The notes beneath the pieces were generated by a model, which saw nothing but the letters and a program-made list of their open reading frames with translations, did no database searches and was not told the DNA's origin. Position numbers and translations under genes: made by a program. This document shows positions 50,939 through 62,324 of a stretch of 64,000 bases of DNA, one piece after another; position 1 is the stretch's first letter, and every line of letters begins with the position of its first letter. Origin of the DNA: Panopea generosa. Lineage: Eukaryota; Mollusca; Bivalvia; Adapedonta; Hiatellidae. The stretch is taken from positions 25,459,339 to 25,523,338 of the forward strand of contig CM055898.1 of assembly GCA_029582155.1 (NCBI GenBank), given 5' to 3'.

Positions 50939-51030
50939 GATTTAAGTGTCTGAGGTAGTTTTGGTGATATGGTTCTGATGTAAGTAGCCTTAATGTGTTT
51001 ATGTTGTTCATGGTGTAGTGATTTTAAATA
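50939..51030. repeat. Isolated remnant of an 82-bp satellite monomer
   Basis: TTTAAGTGTCTGAGG, then GTAAGTAGCCTTAATGTGTT and TGGTGTAGTGATTTTAAA, follow the monomer order, although a few bases are changed. It lies directly after the gene-bearing block, so that block sits inside the former right end of the array rather than beyond it. Confidence 0.75.
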
Positions 51031-52018
51031 ATGAATAATGAGTCCCTGTTTTAGATTCCTGTGAGCGACTGTGATAACTAATGTGGAACGTAGTTTATTT
51101 ATTTCAACCATGACTATTTCTGTTATACTCCAGTAGATAACACTTGATATGATACAGTATTCTCTTTTAATTGTATTTGTATTATACAAATACTTATTTT
51201 CATTTATTGTTTAATCTTATTTGACCAACAATTAAAACAATAGAATCGTTTCAGTGTTCAATATTTTGTCGCTCTTATTACATTTGTTTTGGTTAAAACA
51301 GTATACAAAATAATTTAAATATTAAGTTCGTTCTTTATTATTAAGAAGTTCGTCACAACTGCGCATGCGTGAATGACATTGCACGTACTCCGCCCTTGAT
51401 TCAATTCTGAACGAGCTATGAACAAACTACGCCCAATCAATGCTTAGAAACGAACTAAGCAACTGATGGTCTTACAGGCATCAATCAATTCAGCTTTTAT
51501 AGAAGCTCTTCCTAGAGTCAAGCTAGTTAATGTTCATTTATAGACGCTATTTGTTACAAAGAATTCACAGTATAAACGTAAACATATATTTTCAATGTTA
51601 CAAAGTATAATAAGGAGATATTCTAAATAATTTTAATGAGATAAAAAATCCCTATTTATATAGCTTGTATAATATACATTGTTTTTTTGCTCCTTGATTA
51701 TGCATACTTGTAATATATATATAAATGGGTCACCATATATTTGGTGACTGAAATTAAAAACAAAATAATAAGGAATTAATATTATCTTGTGACAGTTCAC
51801 GAGATTTGAACTTACATGTAACACATGCAAAATTAATGAAACACATGTGTTCACGTAAACGTTGCTAGTTACATGTTCTATCTCACGAATATCCAAAAAA
51901 TAAAATTTGTTTCTTATATTTATATTTTTAATGCACCCGATTAACACCACAATATCATGTTTCGCACAAAGTGGCACCGATGCATGTATAAATTATTTGT
52001 TGCATCCTAAAGTTAAAG
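51031..52018. other. Intergenic stretch, nothing recognised
   Basis: AT-rich single-copy-looking DNA. A slightly GC-richer patch at 51,350-51,480 contains no ORF. The 93- and 114-codon minus-strand ORFs show no recognisable domain and have the composition of random AT-rich sequence. Confidence 0.5.
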
Positions 52019-52265
52019 TTGATGAACAGAGTAGGATCGGTACTGGAAAAGGAATGGAACAGGAATGGTGCAGTAACGGAACAGGAACGGAACAGGAAAT
52101 GAGAATGAACGGAGCAGAGACTGAGCAGGAATAGAACATAAACAGAACAGGAACAGAGCAGAAATGGAGAATGAACAGAGCAGAAACATAGCAGGAACGG
52201 AACATAAACGCAACTGGAACAGAACAGGAACGGAGTAGGAACAAAACAGGAACGGAGCAGGAAAT
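52019..52265. repeat. GGAACA/GGAACG minisatellite
   Basis: Degenerate units such as GGAACAGGAACGGAACAGGA and GAACAGAGCAGAAATGG give 6- and roughly 11-12-bp periodicity. The long minus-strand ORFs over it are repeats of Phe/Leu/Cys/Ser/Val and are compositional artefacts. Confidence 0.85.
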
Positions 52266-52354
52266 TTCCCATTCATTCATGACGTCAAAATATGTTAATG
52301 ATTTATACGTATATAACGTTATAACCAAAGGCAACTCTTGAACAAATTTGATTT

Positions 52355-53277
52355 TATTATGCTCCTCCAAAGGGGGGAAGCAAATAGTCGCAGCTTCGTC
52401 CGTGCGTCCGTCCGTCCGTGCGTCCGTCCGTGCGTCCGTCCGTCCGTCCGTCCGTCTGTGCGTCTTGTCCAGGCTATTTCTCTTCAACCGTGGTTGGAAT
52501 TTTATGAAACTTACTAGGATGCGTCACTACCAAGTTGAGATGCGCATATTGTCTTTGTGTTCCGGTTCGATGATTTTTCACGGAGTTATGGCCCTTTGAT
52601 TCTGTCTGTGACCAAATTCTTGTCCGCGCTATTTCTCTACAACCCCATGTTGGAATTTTATGAAACTTGCCAGAATGCATCACTACCAAGTGGAGATGCG
52701 CATATTGTCTTTGTATTCCGGTTCGATGATTTTTCACGGGGTCATGGCCCTTTCATTGAGTCTGTGACCAAATTATAGTCCTAGCCATTTCTCAACAATC
52801 TCAGTACACAGTATCATTTTTTGCTAATACGAAATGTTATACATTAACATTTTCAAGATAACGACTTCTTCATGCAACTACATACATAAAGACTATGTAT
52901 AAACATGTATATTCACTCAATCATTATATTAATACTTGATCAGTACATTTGTTTTTAATATAAATATGTTAGCACACAGAAACCAAAGTGGTGCAGTGTT
53001 TGTTAGCACATGTATTAATATGTCATATGTAACAACTGAGTCTTTATTATGAAATCAGTAATTATATCCATCATTGATTGTATATTTGTAATAACAATTT
53101 GCTGAAATGTTTGATCACGGGTCATAATGACCAATTTCAAAGTATATTGTACAATGTATATCACGAAATAAAAAAATAATGTACTGACCTCTCCCACAGT
53201 TACTTCCCCCGTTCAATATCATTACCATATGGTACAAACACTCACTTGGGGGAGCATCCATCGGTTCCACCGATATT
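52355..53277 (+). mobile_element. Second complete pearl/HINE-like element
   Basis: The left end TTATTATGCTCCTCCAAAGG continues into GGGGAAGCA, forming a hairpin. A CGTC/CGTG microsatellite follows (about 52,399-52,462). Core repeats of 155 bp begin CTTGTCCxxGCTATTTCTC at 52,464 and 52,619, with a partial third near 52,774. Each contains GGAGTTATGGCCCTTTGATT or a near variant. After unique sequence, the right end TTGGGGGAGCATCC is the inverse of the left ATGCTCC-CC. It is followed by ATCGGTTCCACCGAT (53,260-53,274), a perfect 6-bp stem with a 3-base loop at the terminus. A subterminal inverted repeat plus a 3' hairpin are hallmarks of Helitron/Helentron-type elements. It has no coding capacity and would depend on an autonomous partner. 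Confidence 0.83.
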
Positions 53278-54002
53278 TGATGAAATTATACCGAAACTAA
53301 ATATATGCATTCACAAGAAAATATAGGTTTAATGGATGAATGTAAATATTCTATCCAAAAACTTATGACGACATTGATTTCAACCGTATACAAAGGAAAA
53401 ACCTAAATCATCCAATCATTCAATATAATATAATTATTCTCACCATTTTAATCAATTTTATTCAATTTTAAAATTCACACTACCATTATTTTAAAATCAT
53501 GATAGTCCGCGTTGAGAACTTTTTAATGTAAACACATTTACTGTTGAACGAACTGGTTTATACCAAATGATCCTGTTCATGTATTTTGTATCTGGGATAT
53601 AATGTGATCATTTATTATGGTGTATGTTTTTTATAAGAAGTAGGTGAACTGACAGAACATTTTAGTCTTTAAAAGTATATGCAACTCAAAGCCGGAACAA
53701 TGACTTTGTGTCCTTTGAGTCCAACGTTCTTAAAGCACAGTTCTCTACAACAATAGTATATGTTTAAGGTTTTTTAAAAGTTCAAGGGTAAAGACCGCCT
53801 ATCTCCCCTTCTGAGTACTACACTAGTGAAATTATTTTGATATCGTTTATAAACTTAACAAAATCTCTTTTAATACAATGTATCCATGTGTTTTGTGTTT
53901 GACTTCCAATAAGAATGTGCTATCCGTGCCTTAGCGGGTTCTCTCCTGGTAGTTACTTGAATTACTTATGCAGATAAATAAATTATATTGTCCTGTTAGA
54001 GC
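53278..54002. other. Intergenic stretch, nothing recognised
   Basis: AT-rich sequence between the HINE-like element and the 3' end of the minus-strand LINE. No gene, repeat or RNA could be supported. Confidence 0.5.
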
Positions 54003-55980
54003 TATAACAAGTTTCAAGTTTAATCAGCAATCGGCAAAATTCGCCTTTGGCCATTTACATAGTTTTACAAAGAAATATGACAAAGACAATTATACATATT
54101 ATAACAATACATAGCATACATAACACATTTAACAACACATTACAGGAATATTATACTACGAAACAATAATAGTTTTAAGGGTACTCTTTCTTACTACAAG
54201 AGCTTCTTGTATGAATTTTTAACAACATATTTCCATTTACAGACGACATAATATGTGTAAATTTATTGAGTGACCAAGATATGCAGCCTAAATATTTGGT
54301 TCGAATATCGTTGTATCTAGTACAACATAGCAAGAAATGGTATTCTGATTACAAAGTTTACATAATCTGCACGATCAACTGCATTGTATCGCCTGGTCTT
54401 ATTTTCCAGGGAATGCGAACTTAATCTCAGCCTGAAAATGTTTTCGTGGTAAATCATTATTCAATTTGTTAAGGTTTTCTTCATAACCAAACTGACGTTT
54501 TAATTTAACATAATAGTCAAGTTTGGACGCATTATGTTTTCATTCCATTCTTGGATAAATTGATCACGTTAACAACCAATGCATTTCGTTGACCAATGTA
54601 TATGCCATAAATAGGCGAGTTAAAGGACTTCATAATTTTTAACCAAAATTTTAATGATCTTTCTTTACAGATTAATGATAGAGGAAATCTTCCAAATTCA
54701 CCGTTTACAGCATAATTAGGTGTTTGTTGGCGCACTCTACACTCCATATCTCCGCTCCGTATAACAAAATAGGAACGACCATTGAGTCGAATAATGAAAG
54801 TTATGTTTTTATATCTATATCTACTATAAAACAGTTTTAGACTATCAAATACAGTTAACCGACTATTATAAGCCCTAAGGGCTTGATTCGTTAACGTTTT
54901 TACAGCATTAGTTAAGCTACCTATTTAAGTAAAATTGTCCCCGAACTATGTAAAATTATCAACAACTTCTATCTTTTCGCCATTGATAAAAAAGTCAATA
55001 TTACGATGTTATCTTCTTTTCTCGAATACGCAAATTTTTGTGTTTTTTTAACATTTATTTCTTAATCCCAATTTATTTGAGTAAAGATGAATATTATCTA
55101 TTTGAGCCTGGAGACTATTAGGGTCTGTTGTGAATAACAAAATATCATCTGCAAAAAGAATTAAATATTAAGTTATCATATTTATGTCATTTTCAGTCGT
55201 TGTATTGAAAGTTATGCTTGTGACAATATCATTTATAAAAAGAATAACTAAAATAGGAGATAGAACTTATCCTTGCTTAAATCCCAATTTGACATCGAAA
55301 AAGTCTGAAAGTACTGTATAAGAAAGTTTACACATGCTTTAACATTACTGTATATCGATTTAACTATATTTATCATTTTACAACTTATTCCAGTAAGGAA
55401 AAGTTTAACGCATAACGCATCTCTGATTACAGTGTCAAACGCTTTTTCGGGCAACAAAAACACACCATGATTTGGAATTTGTGGATAATATATTTTGTAT
55501 AACAGCATGCAGGATAAAAATAGCGTCCGATGTAGAGCGCTTATCACGAAACCCAAACTGTTATTTAATCGATTTCTCAGTGTTAAAGAAAATATCTTTG
55601 TTATTATATTCACTAGAGTAATACCTCTGTAATTAGAAGGGTTGTCAACATCGCCCTTTTTATGTTTAGGCACAAACCCGCTTTAACACCAAGACTCGGG
55701 GTAAATACCGGTATCATATATAATATTGGAATTGTGCATAAATATGGACACATGAAATAGTTTGCATCAATGACAAAATCCGCCACATTGTTCAAATAAT
55801 CGGAGCTTTTGTTCCGTTTTAACAAAGAAATAGTTTTGCTTATTTCCTCTTACTTGAATTTCGCGTCCAGTTGATCAGTAGTTACCGTAATAGCACGTGC
55901 ATATTTATAATCGGCGTAATTTACATTCTCGTGCGATGTAGAGGAAAATGTCGCAAAATGATTAAACTTTGCATCCTACT
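54003..55980 (-). pseudogene. 5'-truncated LINE reverse transcriptase fragment, minus strand
   Basis: Several frames together give a reverse transcriptase in order. They begin with TFSSTSHENVNYADY and SLLKRNKSSDYLNN upstream of the domain (about 55,950-55,790). The fingers follow as KKGDVDNPSNYRGITL (about 55,660-55,615). Motif A is KAFDTV (about 55,450-55,432), with a catalytic Asp. Motif C is FADD (55,155-55,144), with both Asp. The downstream region includes GEFGRFPLSLICKERSLKFW (about 54,705-54,640). The 3' end points to 54,003. Frameshifts and stops are frequent, and no endonuclease domain is present, so it is a dead 5'-truncated copy. A non-LTR retrotransposon is certain; the clade is not. 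Confidence 0.88.
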
Positions 55981-56319
55981 ATCAAATTCCTATCATCCAT
56001 ATTGAATTAAGTATGGGTAAGTAATAACTGTAGATTATTAAATTATCCCACAGCTGCCACCATTTTTTGTAACGTGCACCGAACGGATTATGCACACAAA
56101 TACTAATACATATGATATATATGAATTTTCCTTAGGCTACTTACCGTTTGATTTCAGATAAATGGTGAAATAATTTTCCTGTAATTTTCTGTAGTGTTAT
56201 TTTCTGTTTAATTATGATTTTACATACGGCAAACAACATTCATTACTTCTACGCCGATTACCTTTTTTAAAGATATTTCTTGTTTAATATAGTACCGCAG
56301 AATCTCGTTAACAGCGCCC
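55981..56319. other. Spacer between two head-to-head LINE fragments
   Basis: AT-rich sequence with no recognised domain on either strand. It separates the truncated 5' ends of the two oppositely oriented LINE copies. Exact truncation points could not be fixed by eye. Confidence 0.45.
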
Positions 56320-58005
56320 CATGGCCTCTTAAATGAGTTAGAAAGCAGCAATTTGGGAACGTGCATTTTAAGTAATAAAACTGGTAATTGCACTCTTGCA
56401 GACGATCTTACACTCTCCTGCATATCTCCTCTTAATTTGCAGCAGATGTTAGACATTGTGTATATTCACTCTTCTCGATGGAGATACATAATTAACCCCA
56501 TTAAAAGCAACATCGTAGTCTTTGGTGACAGATCGCGTGCCAAACAGTACCCTGAATTCCACCTGGGACAGGAACATGTTAATGTTGTTACTAATGTAAA
56601 ACATGTTGGTATACACTTAAATGACAAGCTAAACCAGAACGACATGATTGATAATGCAGTGATTAAAGCCACATCGTCGTTTTACTCTATAATGCCTATC
56701 GGTCTTAACGTAAACGATGTTAATCCAGTAGTATCAGCATCACTCATTCATAAGATATGTATCCCAACTCTAATCTACGGTTCAGAATTTTTGTCCAACC
56801 TATCTGTCAAAAACATTGAACAACTAGAAATATTTTTTGATTTTGTTCCAAGGTCATTCAAGGTTTTGAGAAACGAACTAGAACAGTGATGTGTCTGAGT
56901 ATGCTGGGTTGGTATTCTATACTATCAGAGATTGATAAAAGAAAATTAGGATTTCTTCAAAAACTATGTACCTTATCACACGATATACTATCAAAACGCA
57001 TCTTTAACAGCCGTCTGTCAATGTTTGTTACTAGATCTAATAATAAACAAAGAGGTTTTATACCTGATATTCTAAAGCTTCTTAATAAGTATAACCTGAC
57101 AAATTTCATAATTAATTATATTGAAACTAGTATATTTCCAAACAAAACATGCTGGAAAAGAACGGTAAAAAATGCTATCCATATGAAAATAAAACAATGG
57201 TATGAACGAATGGGCGCTGAAGGTGTATTTGAACGGTTCATGGCATTACAAACTGTTATCGAACCAGCTAATGTATGGACGTGTGCCTCGAACAGGAATT
57301 CCTTGAAAAATTCGGCTATTGTAAGCAAAATATGGACAGATACTCAGCCGAAAATCGCGCGTGTGTGCCATTTTTGTGAACATATTTACCACGACGCAAA
57401 CTTACATATAATAACGACGTGCCCATTGACGCAATTGATCCGTCAGGACTTCATAAATTATGTGTTTTTAAGTTACGGAAACAGAATTGGTCACAAATTA
57501 ATAAATATTGACAAAGAAAATATGATGAGATGCTTGCTGGGGCAGGCATCAAAGGACTTCGATAATACTGCTGTGCATGAAAGGTTTTTCCTGGACACAT
57601 TTCAATATATTGCAAAATGTATGCTTTGGATTGAAACATTTGATTACTATATACATTCATCTGATGCCAGTGCATGTTGTCACGACATGTCATTGTATGC
57701 GAATGTTTACTGTCTTCTGAATTTTTGTTTTCATATATGTGTATGTGTGTGTGTGTGTGTCTGTCAGGGTGTGTGTGTCTATGTCTGCGTGTGTGTCTCT
57801 GTGTATGCATGTGCAGGTGGGTATGGCCACTGGCAAGCGAGCGAACGTGCAATTATTCATTATTGCCTATTACAATTTGCTAATGTTCTTGTATTTTTGT
57901 TTTCATATTTGTTGTTTGTCACCTTATACATATGTTTGCATTGTATTCATGTACCATAAAATCTCTGTAACCGGAGGAATTAAAGAGAATAAATAAATAA
58001 AGTTC
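56320..58005 (+). pseudogene. 5'-truncated LINE 3' half, plus strand
   Basis: The readable frame starts inside the reverse transcriptase palm. LADDLTL carries the ADD of motif C at 56,398-56,406, followed by thumb-like sequence and CIPTLIYGSEFL. A frameshift lies near 56,845. Beyond it the second frame reads VIQGFEKRTRTVMCLSMLGW and continues to the C-terminus. That region has a C-x2-C-x9-H-x4-C pattern (CHFCEHIYHDANLHIITTC, from 57,366), a zinc-knuckle-like feature common at LINE C-termini. A GT-rich microsatellite lies at about 57,737-57,810, and the copy ends in GAATAAATAAATAAAG, a LINE-type tail. Motif A is absent. It differs in sequence from the minus-strand LINE, so it is another family, perhaps of the CR1/Jockey group. 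Confidence 0.87.
57737..57810. repeat. GT-rich microsatellite in the LINE 3' region
   Basis: TGTGTATGTGTGTGTGTGTG-type dinucleotide runs mixed with TCTG and TATG. It lies downstream of the last recognisable LINE residues, so the Cys/Val-rich end of the long ORF here is probably 3' untranslated sequence read in frame. Confidence 0.85.
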
Positions 58006-60125
58006 AATCTTCTAAGTTTAGTTTGATGTTTAAAATGATCCCTTCTTGTTTCACGGACATTTATTCAACTAACATCTTTTGATGGAAACTAAAACATGTG
58101 TTTTCAATTCTTAAATATTAACAATATTAGTGAAAAGAGACTTATGTCAATGTTGATAAAGGAAATAATGTTAATGTTGATAAAGGAAATAAAATTATGC
58201 AGGAACCATAAACTTGTATCGTATTTAGATGAATATGCAAAACATGTTAAGGAAAGTGATGTTATTTATATATATTTTCTAAATTTTTGTTACAATTTTA
58301 CAAGCTGCTGTAGCATGCTTTTTATCAATATTATTATTATTATATATATATATCAAGCTTCCCAAAAGAAATCGTTTGATAATTATTTTTTATGTTTGAA
58401 TTATAACATAGTATTTGTTTGTTTATATTTTCAACATTTTAGTTTAAATCAATACTTGAACATGATTTTACATATTTTTTACATATACAGGATTTTTTTT
58501 ATATATATAGGAGTTGAAATGATACACCTTTGTGATGGAATCATAGCTATTGTAATTCTTACATTGAAAATATATTTATGTATACAGATTCGTGTTGTGC
58601 GTTTAAACGCAAAATAAATAGATGTACATTCTTAGTCTGTATTTTAGCATTGAACTCTTTCGATATTTAGGCTAAGATGTTTTTTCTTTTATTATTTTTA
58701 TGCAATCAATTGATAACATGTTTAACATATATCAAGTAGAATTTATATCCAAATAAAACTGACCATCAAAATATTTTATCATAGAAATTGATATTTGTAA
58801 AATATACTCTCCTATAAAATTGTATAAACATGTATCACGAGTTCAATTACGGTTTGCTATTGTGTAACAATAATATCATAAATATCAACTTTATATCGTA
58901 TTGTCAATTGATTTTGTGTTCTTTGCCCATGTATTAAATATTAAATTTGTTCTGTCAATTGTTTTGTGGAATTGTTGATTTTGTACTCGTATTCTCTTCT
59001 GTATTAGAGGAAATGAAGATACATATAGTTCATATTCATAAAACATTTTAGTACTTTTTCAATTAGTTCGAGCAACTGAACTATGGAATGTAGGTGAACC
59101 ATATGATAACATTACGTCTCGATTAACAAAATCTATCCAGTATATCTGAGCGACTTTAAATACCACATATAGTACCCGTTGTTTAGGGGTAGCTGCAATT
59201 TGTTTTGCTTTCAATGCATCACCATCAGATTGTTATTGACTTAAATATAAACTGTAACCGGCCAGAATCAAACTAGAATTACCATTCATTGATTAAATTG
59301 ATTGACTGAATAGAATGAATGGTTACCTTTTCATTTTTGTAGTATATTCAGTTACCATTTAATCTAAACAAAACTTTAGAAGAATGTTAATGCTAGTGCC
59401 ACATTATACGATTAAGTTATTTACCATGGATGGAGTGACACCTTTAGTTTTCGTTCGGTCCTGACTAAATAGATAACATTTTGCTTTATAAAATGATTAT
59501 TTTGTAAGTACATGTATGAATAAAATCATTAAACTACAGACGATATTGTCTTGGATTTTCCTACCAATCTGATAAAAATGTTGACAGTAATATATATTTA
59601 ACATTTTTTGTCACAAATGACTACAAATCTGCGACAGGGGATACTTTTCCAGCATTTACCAAAGTTATGCCGCTTTATAAAATAGAAACAAATTTAAGGT
59701 TCTAAATACTTAATGAGCTATTTTATATCCGTATTTGCTTCATGTTGATATACAACTTTCAAAAACTGCAATGAGTGTTAATTGAGCAAAGTTACCATTT
59801 GCACCTTTATAAACCTGAATAAGTCCGTTCAATACTTTCAATTTGAATCCATGAATGTATCATAAACATACCACATGAGTCATATCTGTTTTCTAATATA
59901 CGACTGCGCTTAATGTGTATTTAATGTTGTCAGTGTATTATGTGCCTCTTAAATCATTTGTCATACTGAAAATATTTTATATGTTGTCAACTCGAATGTT
60001 AGATGTTTCACTTTTTAACATCGCTTCGTATGTTTGATCAAGTTAACATTTCGGCACTACAAGAACATTTTACGAAACTCTTAAATAGTGTTTATTTCTA
60101 ACTCGGTATTTAATGCGTAATGTTC
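58006..60125. other. AT-rich intergenic stretch
   Basis: The only long ORF (58,096-58,617, 173 codons) is Ile/Tyr/Leu/Asn-rich with no recognised domain. It contains an in-frame 24-bp tandem duplication (AATGTTGATAAAGGAAAT at 58,149 and 58,173). It is best treated as a chance frame in AT-rich DNA. The rest has no supported feature. Confidence 0.5.
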
Positions 60126-60264
60126 AGGCCCCGGTCGAAAAAACTTAAATCTTTTAGTTTAATTAAACTCAATAGTATGCTCAATTTAATACTTAAATTG
60201 GGCACACTATTTGAGATTAAGCAAAATAATGCATTTAAGTTTTTTTCGTGAAACCGGGACCAGG
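60126..60264. mobile_element. Foldback MITE-like element of about 139 bp
   Basis: The left arm GGCCCCGGTCGAAAAAACTT and the inverse of the right end, CTGGTCCCGGTTTCACGAAA then AAAAACTTAAATGC, are imperfect inverted copies. The arms continue to the centre, where TGCTCAATTTAA and TTAAATTGGGCA pair around a TAC loop. Almost the whole element therefore folds into one long hairpin. Similar CCGGTTTCAC ends occur at 62.0 kb and, on one side only, at 62.3 kb. No target duplication was established. The GGxCCCGGTTTCACGAAA ends recall some PIF/Harbinger-group MITEs, but this is from memory. Confidence 0.78.
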
Positions 60265-62018
60265 TTGACTGATATTACCGACTAAAGTTAAGGATAAGTC
60301 AGAATCCATTAGCACTATTTGAATTAAGTGTGAGAGTTATAGGTAAAAAACAACTTGCATGAACACTTATGCTGTAAGGTATTGAAAGTAATCAACAACA
60401 CAAAGTTGGGTTTCACAGGAATATATTTCAGTTTATTGTGTTACAATCTCCATATATAATCCAAGTTTCCAAATGTCAATTGCTACATAATGTATACACT
60501 ATTTTACGCATTGTAATTTCTCTCACTAAAACCATTTGATTAATATCCGAATTATTCACAACTTAAACTACAAAATTTGAGTTGAACGTATTTGTACATG
60601 ATTCTACACATTTTTCTGTGACTTTAAAAGACTCACGCTAATACAGTCTGTATTGATAACATTTCTTGTTTAGGAGAACTGTTCATATTTGGCAGAACGT
60701 TCCAAATTAAAGCGATTTCATGAGTTTAGTTCTTTATACTAAAATATTACAAGTCTGAAATAAACAACTTCCTAATTAAGTAATTATTAAATTTTGTAAA
60801 AATTACAACACAAGTTTAGTCAGAAAGGTGAGTTTAAAATAATTAGTTTTGAATGATTCTAAGTTGAGTCATATTTATAGTAATAGCACATTCACTGCTA
60901 TCTCTGATTGGTCAATAATAATATCAACAATAGCAAGAACATCCGAATAATGATACAAAATAGAGTAGGATAAAAATTTCTAAAAACAAAAATATCGTAT
61001 ACATTTGATAAAGTAGTGAAAAGACTTGAATAACTCTTAATTTTGGCTCTTTTTTAAGGAAAGATAAGGAACCCGTTTTTAATATTTATTTACAAACTAA
61101 CTATGGTGGAATAAAATATTAAAAGCTACACTAAAATGAATCTAACATACAAACAAATCATTAAGCAAAACGTTTTACGTAATAAGGTTAAAACATTATC
61201 ATATTATATACCAAAATATAAACAAAACAAGCTTTCTAAGACTTACAATTATTCAAAAATATGTTTTTTCAACTATAAATTTGATATTATATTAAACAAA
61301 CAAATAATTCCCAGCAACAGTGGTTCTCTTTATATAATCTTATGAGAAGGGGTCAAATATGGTTGATTTCATAATATATTTTTGAATATTTCTCCACGGG
61401 TACATAAACGACGATTATGAAAATATAAACAGAACGGCGTTATATTATGCAGTCAGAACGTTTTATATGAAACTGTTTTATACTAGCATTTCTTAAGATA
61501 TTTACAAAATACTGATTTCTGTATGAAACCTCTTCCCCAAACCCCAGGTTCTTCACATAAGCTTAGTAATATGAAAAACTACACTGAAAAGAAGCTCATA
61601 AAATTATACAAACAACTCAATATGCACCTAAATATTACACGGGAATATGACATACTAAGCTTAAAACTAATCATTTTTAAAGTGTGACCCCTTTTTGGAG
61701 AACGCAAGAGCTACCACAATGCGAACAAAAACAGGCTTTCCTACAATTACTCCAAACTATTTTATGTCTTAGTATGGAATTTTGTTCAATGTGTACAGAT
61801 GCCAAAACCTACATTACAACTATAAAATTACATTATACATTATTTATCATATAATTAAAAGATTTACTTACAGAATTTGGTTTCCTTACATTTGACCCAT
61901 TTCGTACTCGCTTTTTTACTTTTTCTCTATCTATACAAAGACGATGATACATTATCAAAACAATGAAATGAAAAATTCTAAAACTAACATTTTAATATAT
62001 ATATATATATATATACTC
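60265..62018. other. AT-rich intergenic stretch
   Basis: No gene or repeat family was recognised. An AT dinucleotide run lies at about 61,995-62,014, against the next foldback element. The 69-codon ORF at 61,136-61,345 is Lys/Asn/Tyr-rich and not convincing. Confidence 0.5.
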
Positions 62019-62254
62019 AGGAGTCGGTTTCACTAAACGTCTCAAGTTGAGATTTTCCTCATCTAAAAATCTCATTTTCTCAAATGATTATTTGAACTCA
62101 TTACACATTAAATGACAACAAATAAATGGTATTGAAACAAATATTTGCCCATAAGTCAAGTTGTTCAATGTAGCTGAAGTTACAGCATTTCAAAACAATT
62201 AAGATGAAGAAAATCTCAGGTTGAGATGTTTAGTTTCGTGAAGCTGGGGCCAGG
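62019..62254. mobile_element. Foldback MITE-like element of about 236 bp
   Basis: The left end CGGTTTCACTAAACGTCTCA continues into AGTTGAGATTTTCCTCATC. The right end read in inverse is CCAGCTTCACGAAACTAAAC, then ATCTCAACCTGAGATTTTCT and TCATC. The arms are about 40-45 bp and imperfect, with a ~140-bp unpaired centre. It abuts an AT microsatellite, a common insertion site. It is non-coding. Confidence 0.75.
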
Positions 62255-62324
62255 TTCTTCACACAGTCATATACTGTTCATTGTTTGTTGGCTTAGGCAT
62301 TTAAATTATGTTTAAAAAGAATCT

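Noticed and set aside
51955..52487. Long Phe/Leu/Cys/Ser/Val-rich minus-strand ORFs resembling membrane proteins
   Set aside because: They are antisense translations of the GGAACA minisatellite and the CGTC microsatellite.
56220..56672. Minus-strand ORFs opposite the plus-strand LINE
   Set aside because: They are antisense shadows of the reverse transcriptase remnant, whose ADD motif and downstream sequence are on the plus strand.
58096..58617. 173-codon ORF with hydrophobic segments
   Set aside because: AT-rich codon content, an Ile/Tyr run over a TAT microsatellite and an internal 24-bp duplication suggest a chance frame. Transcript evidence would be needed to revive it.
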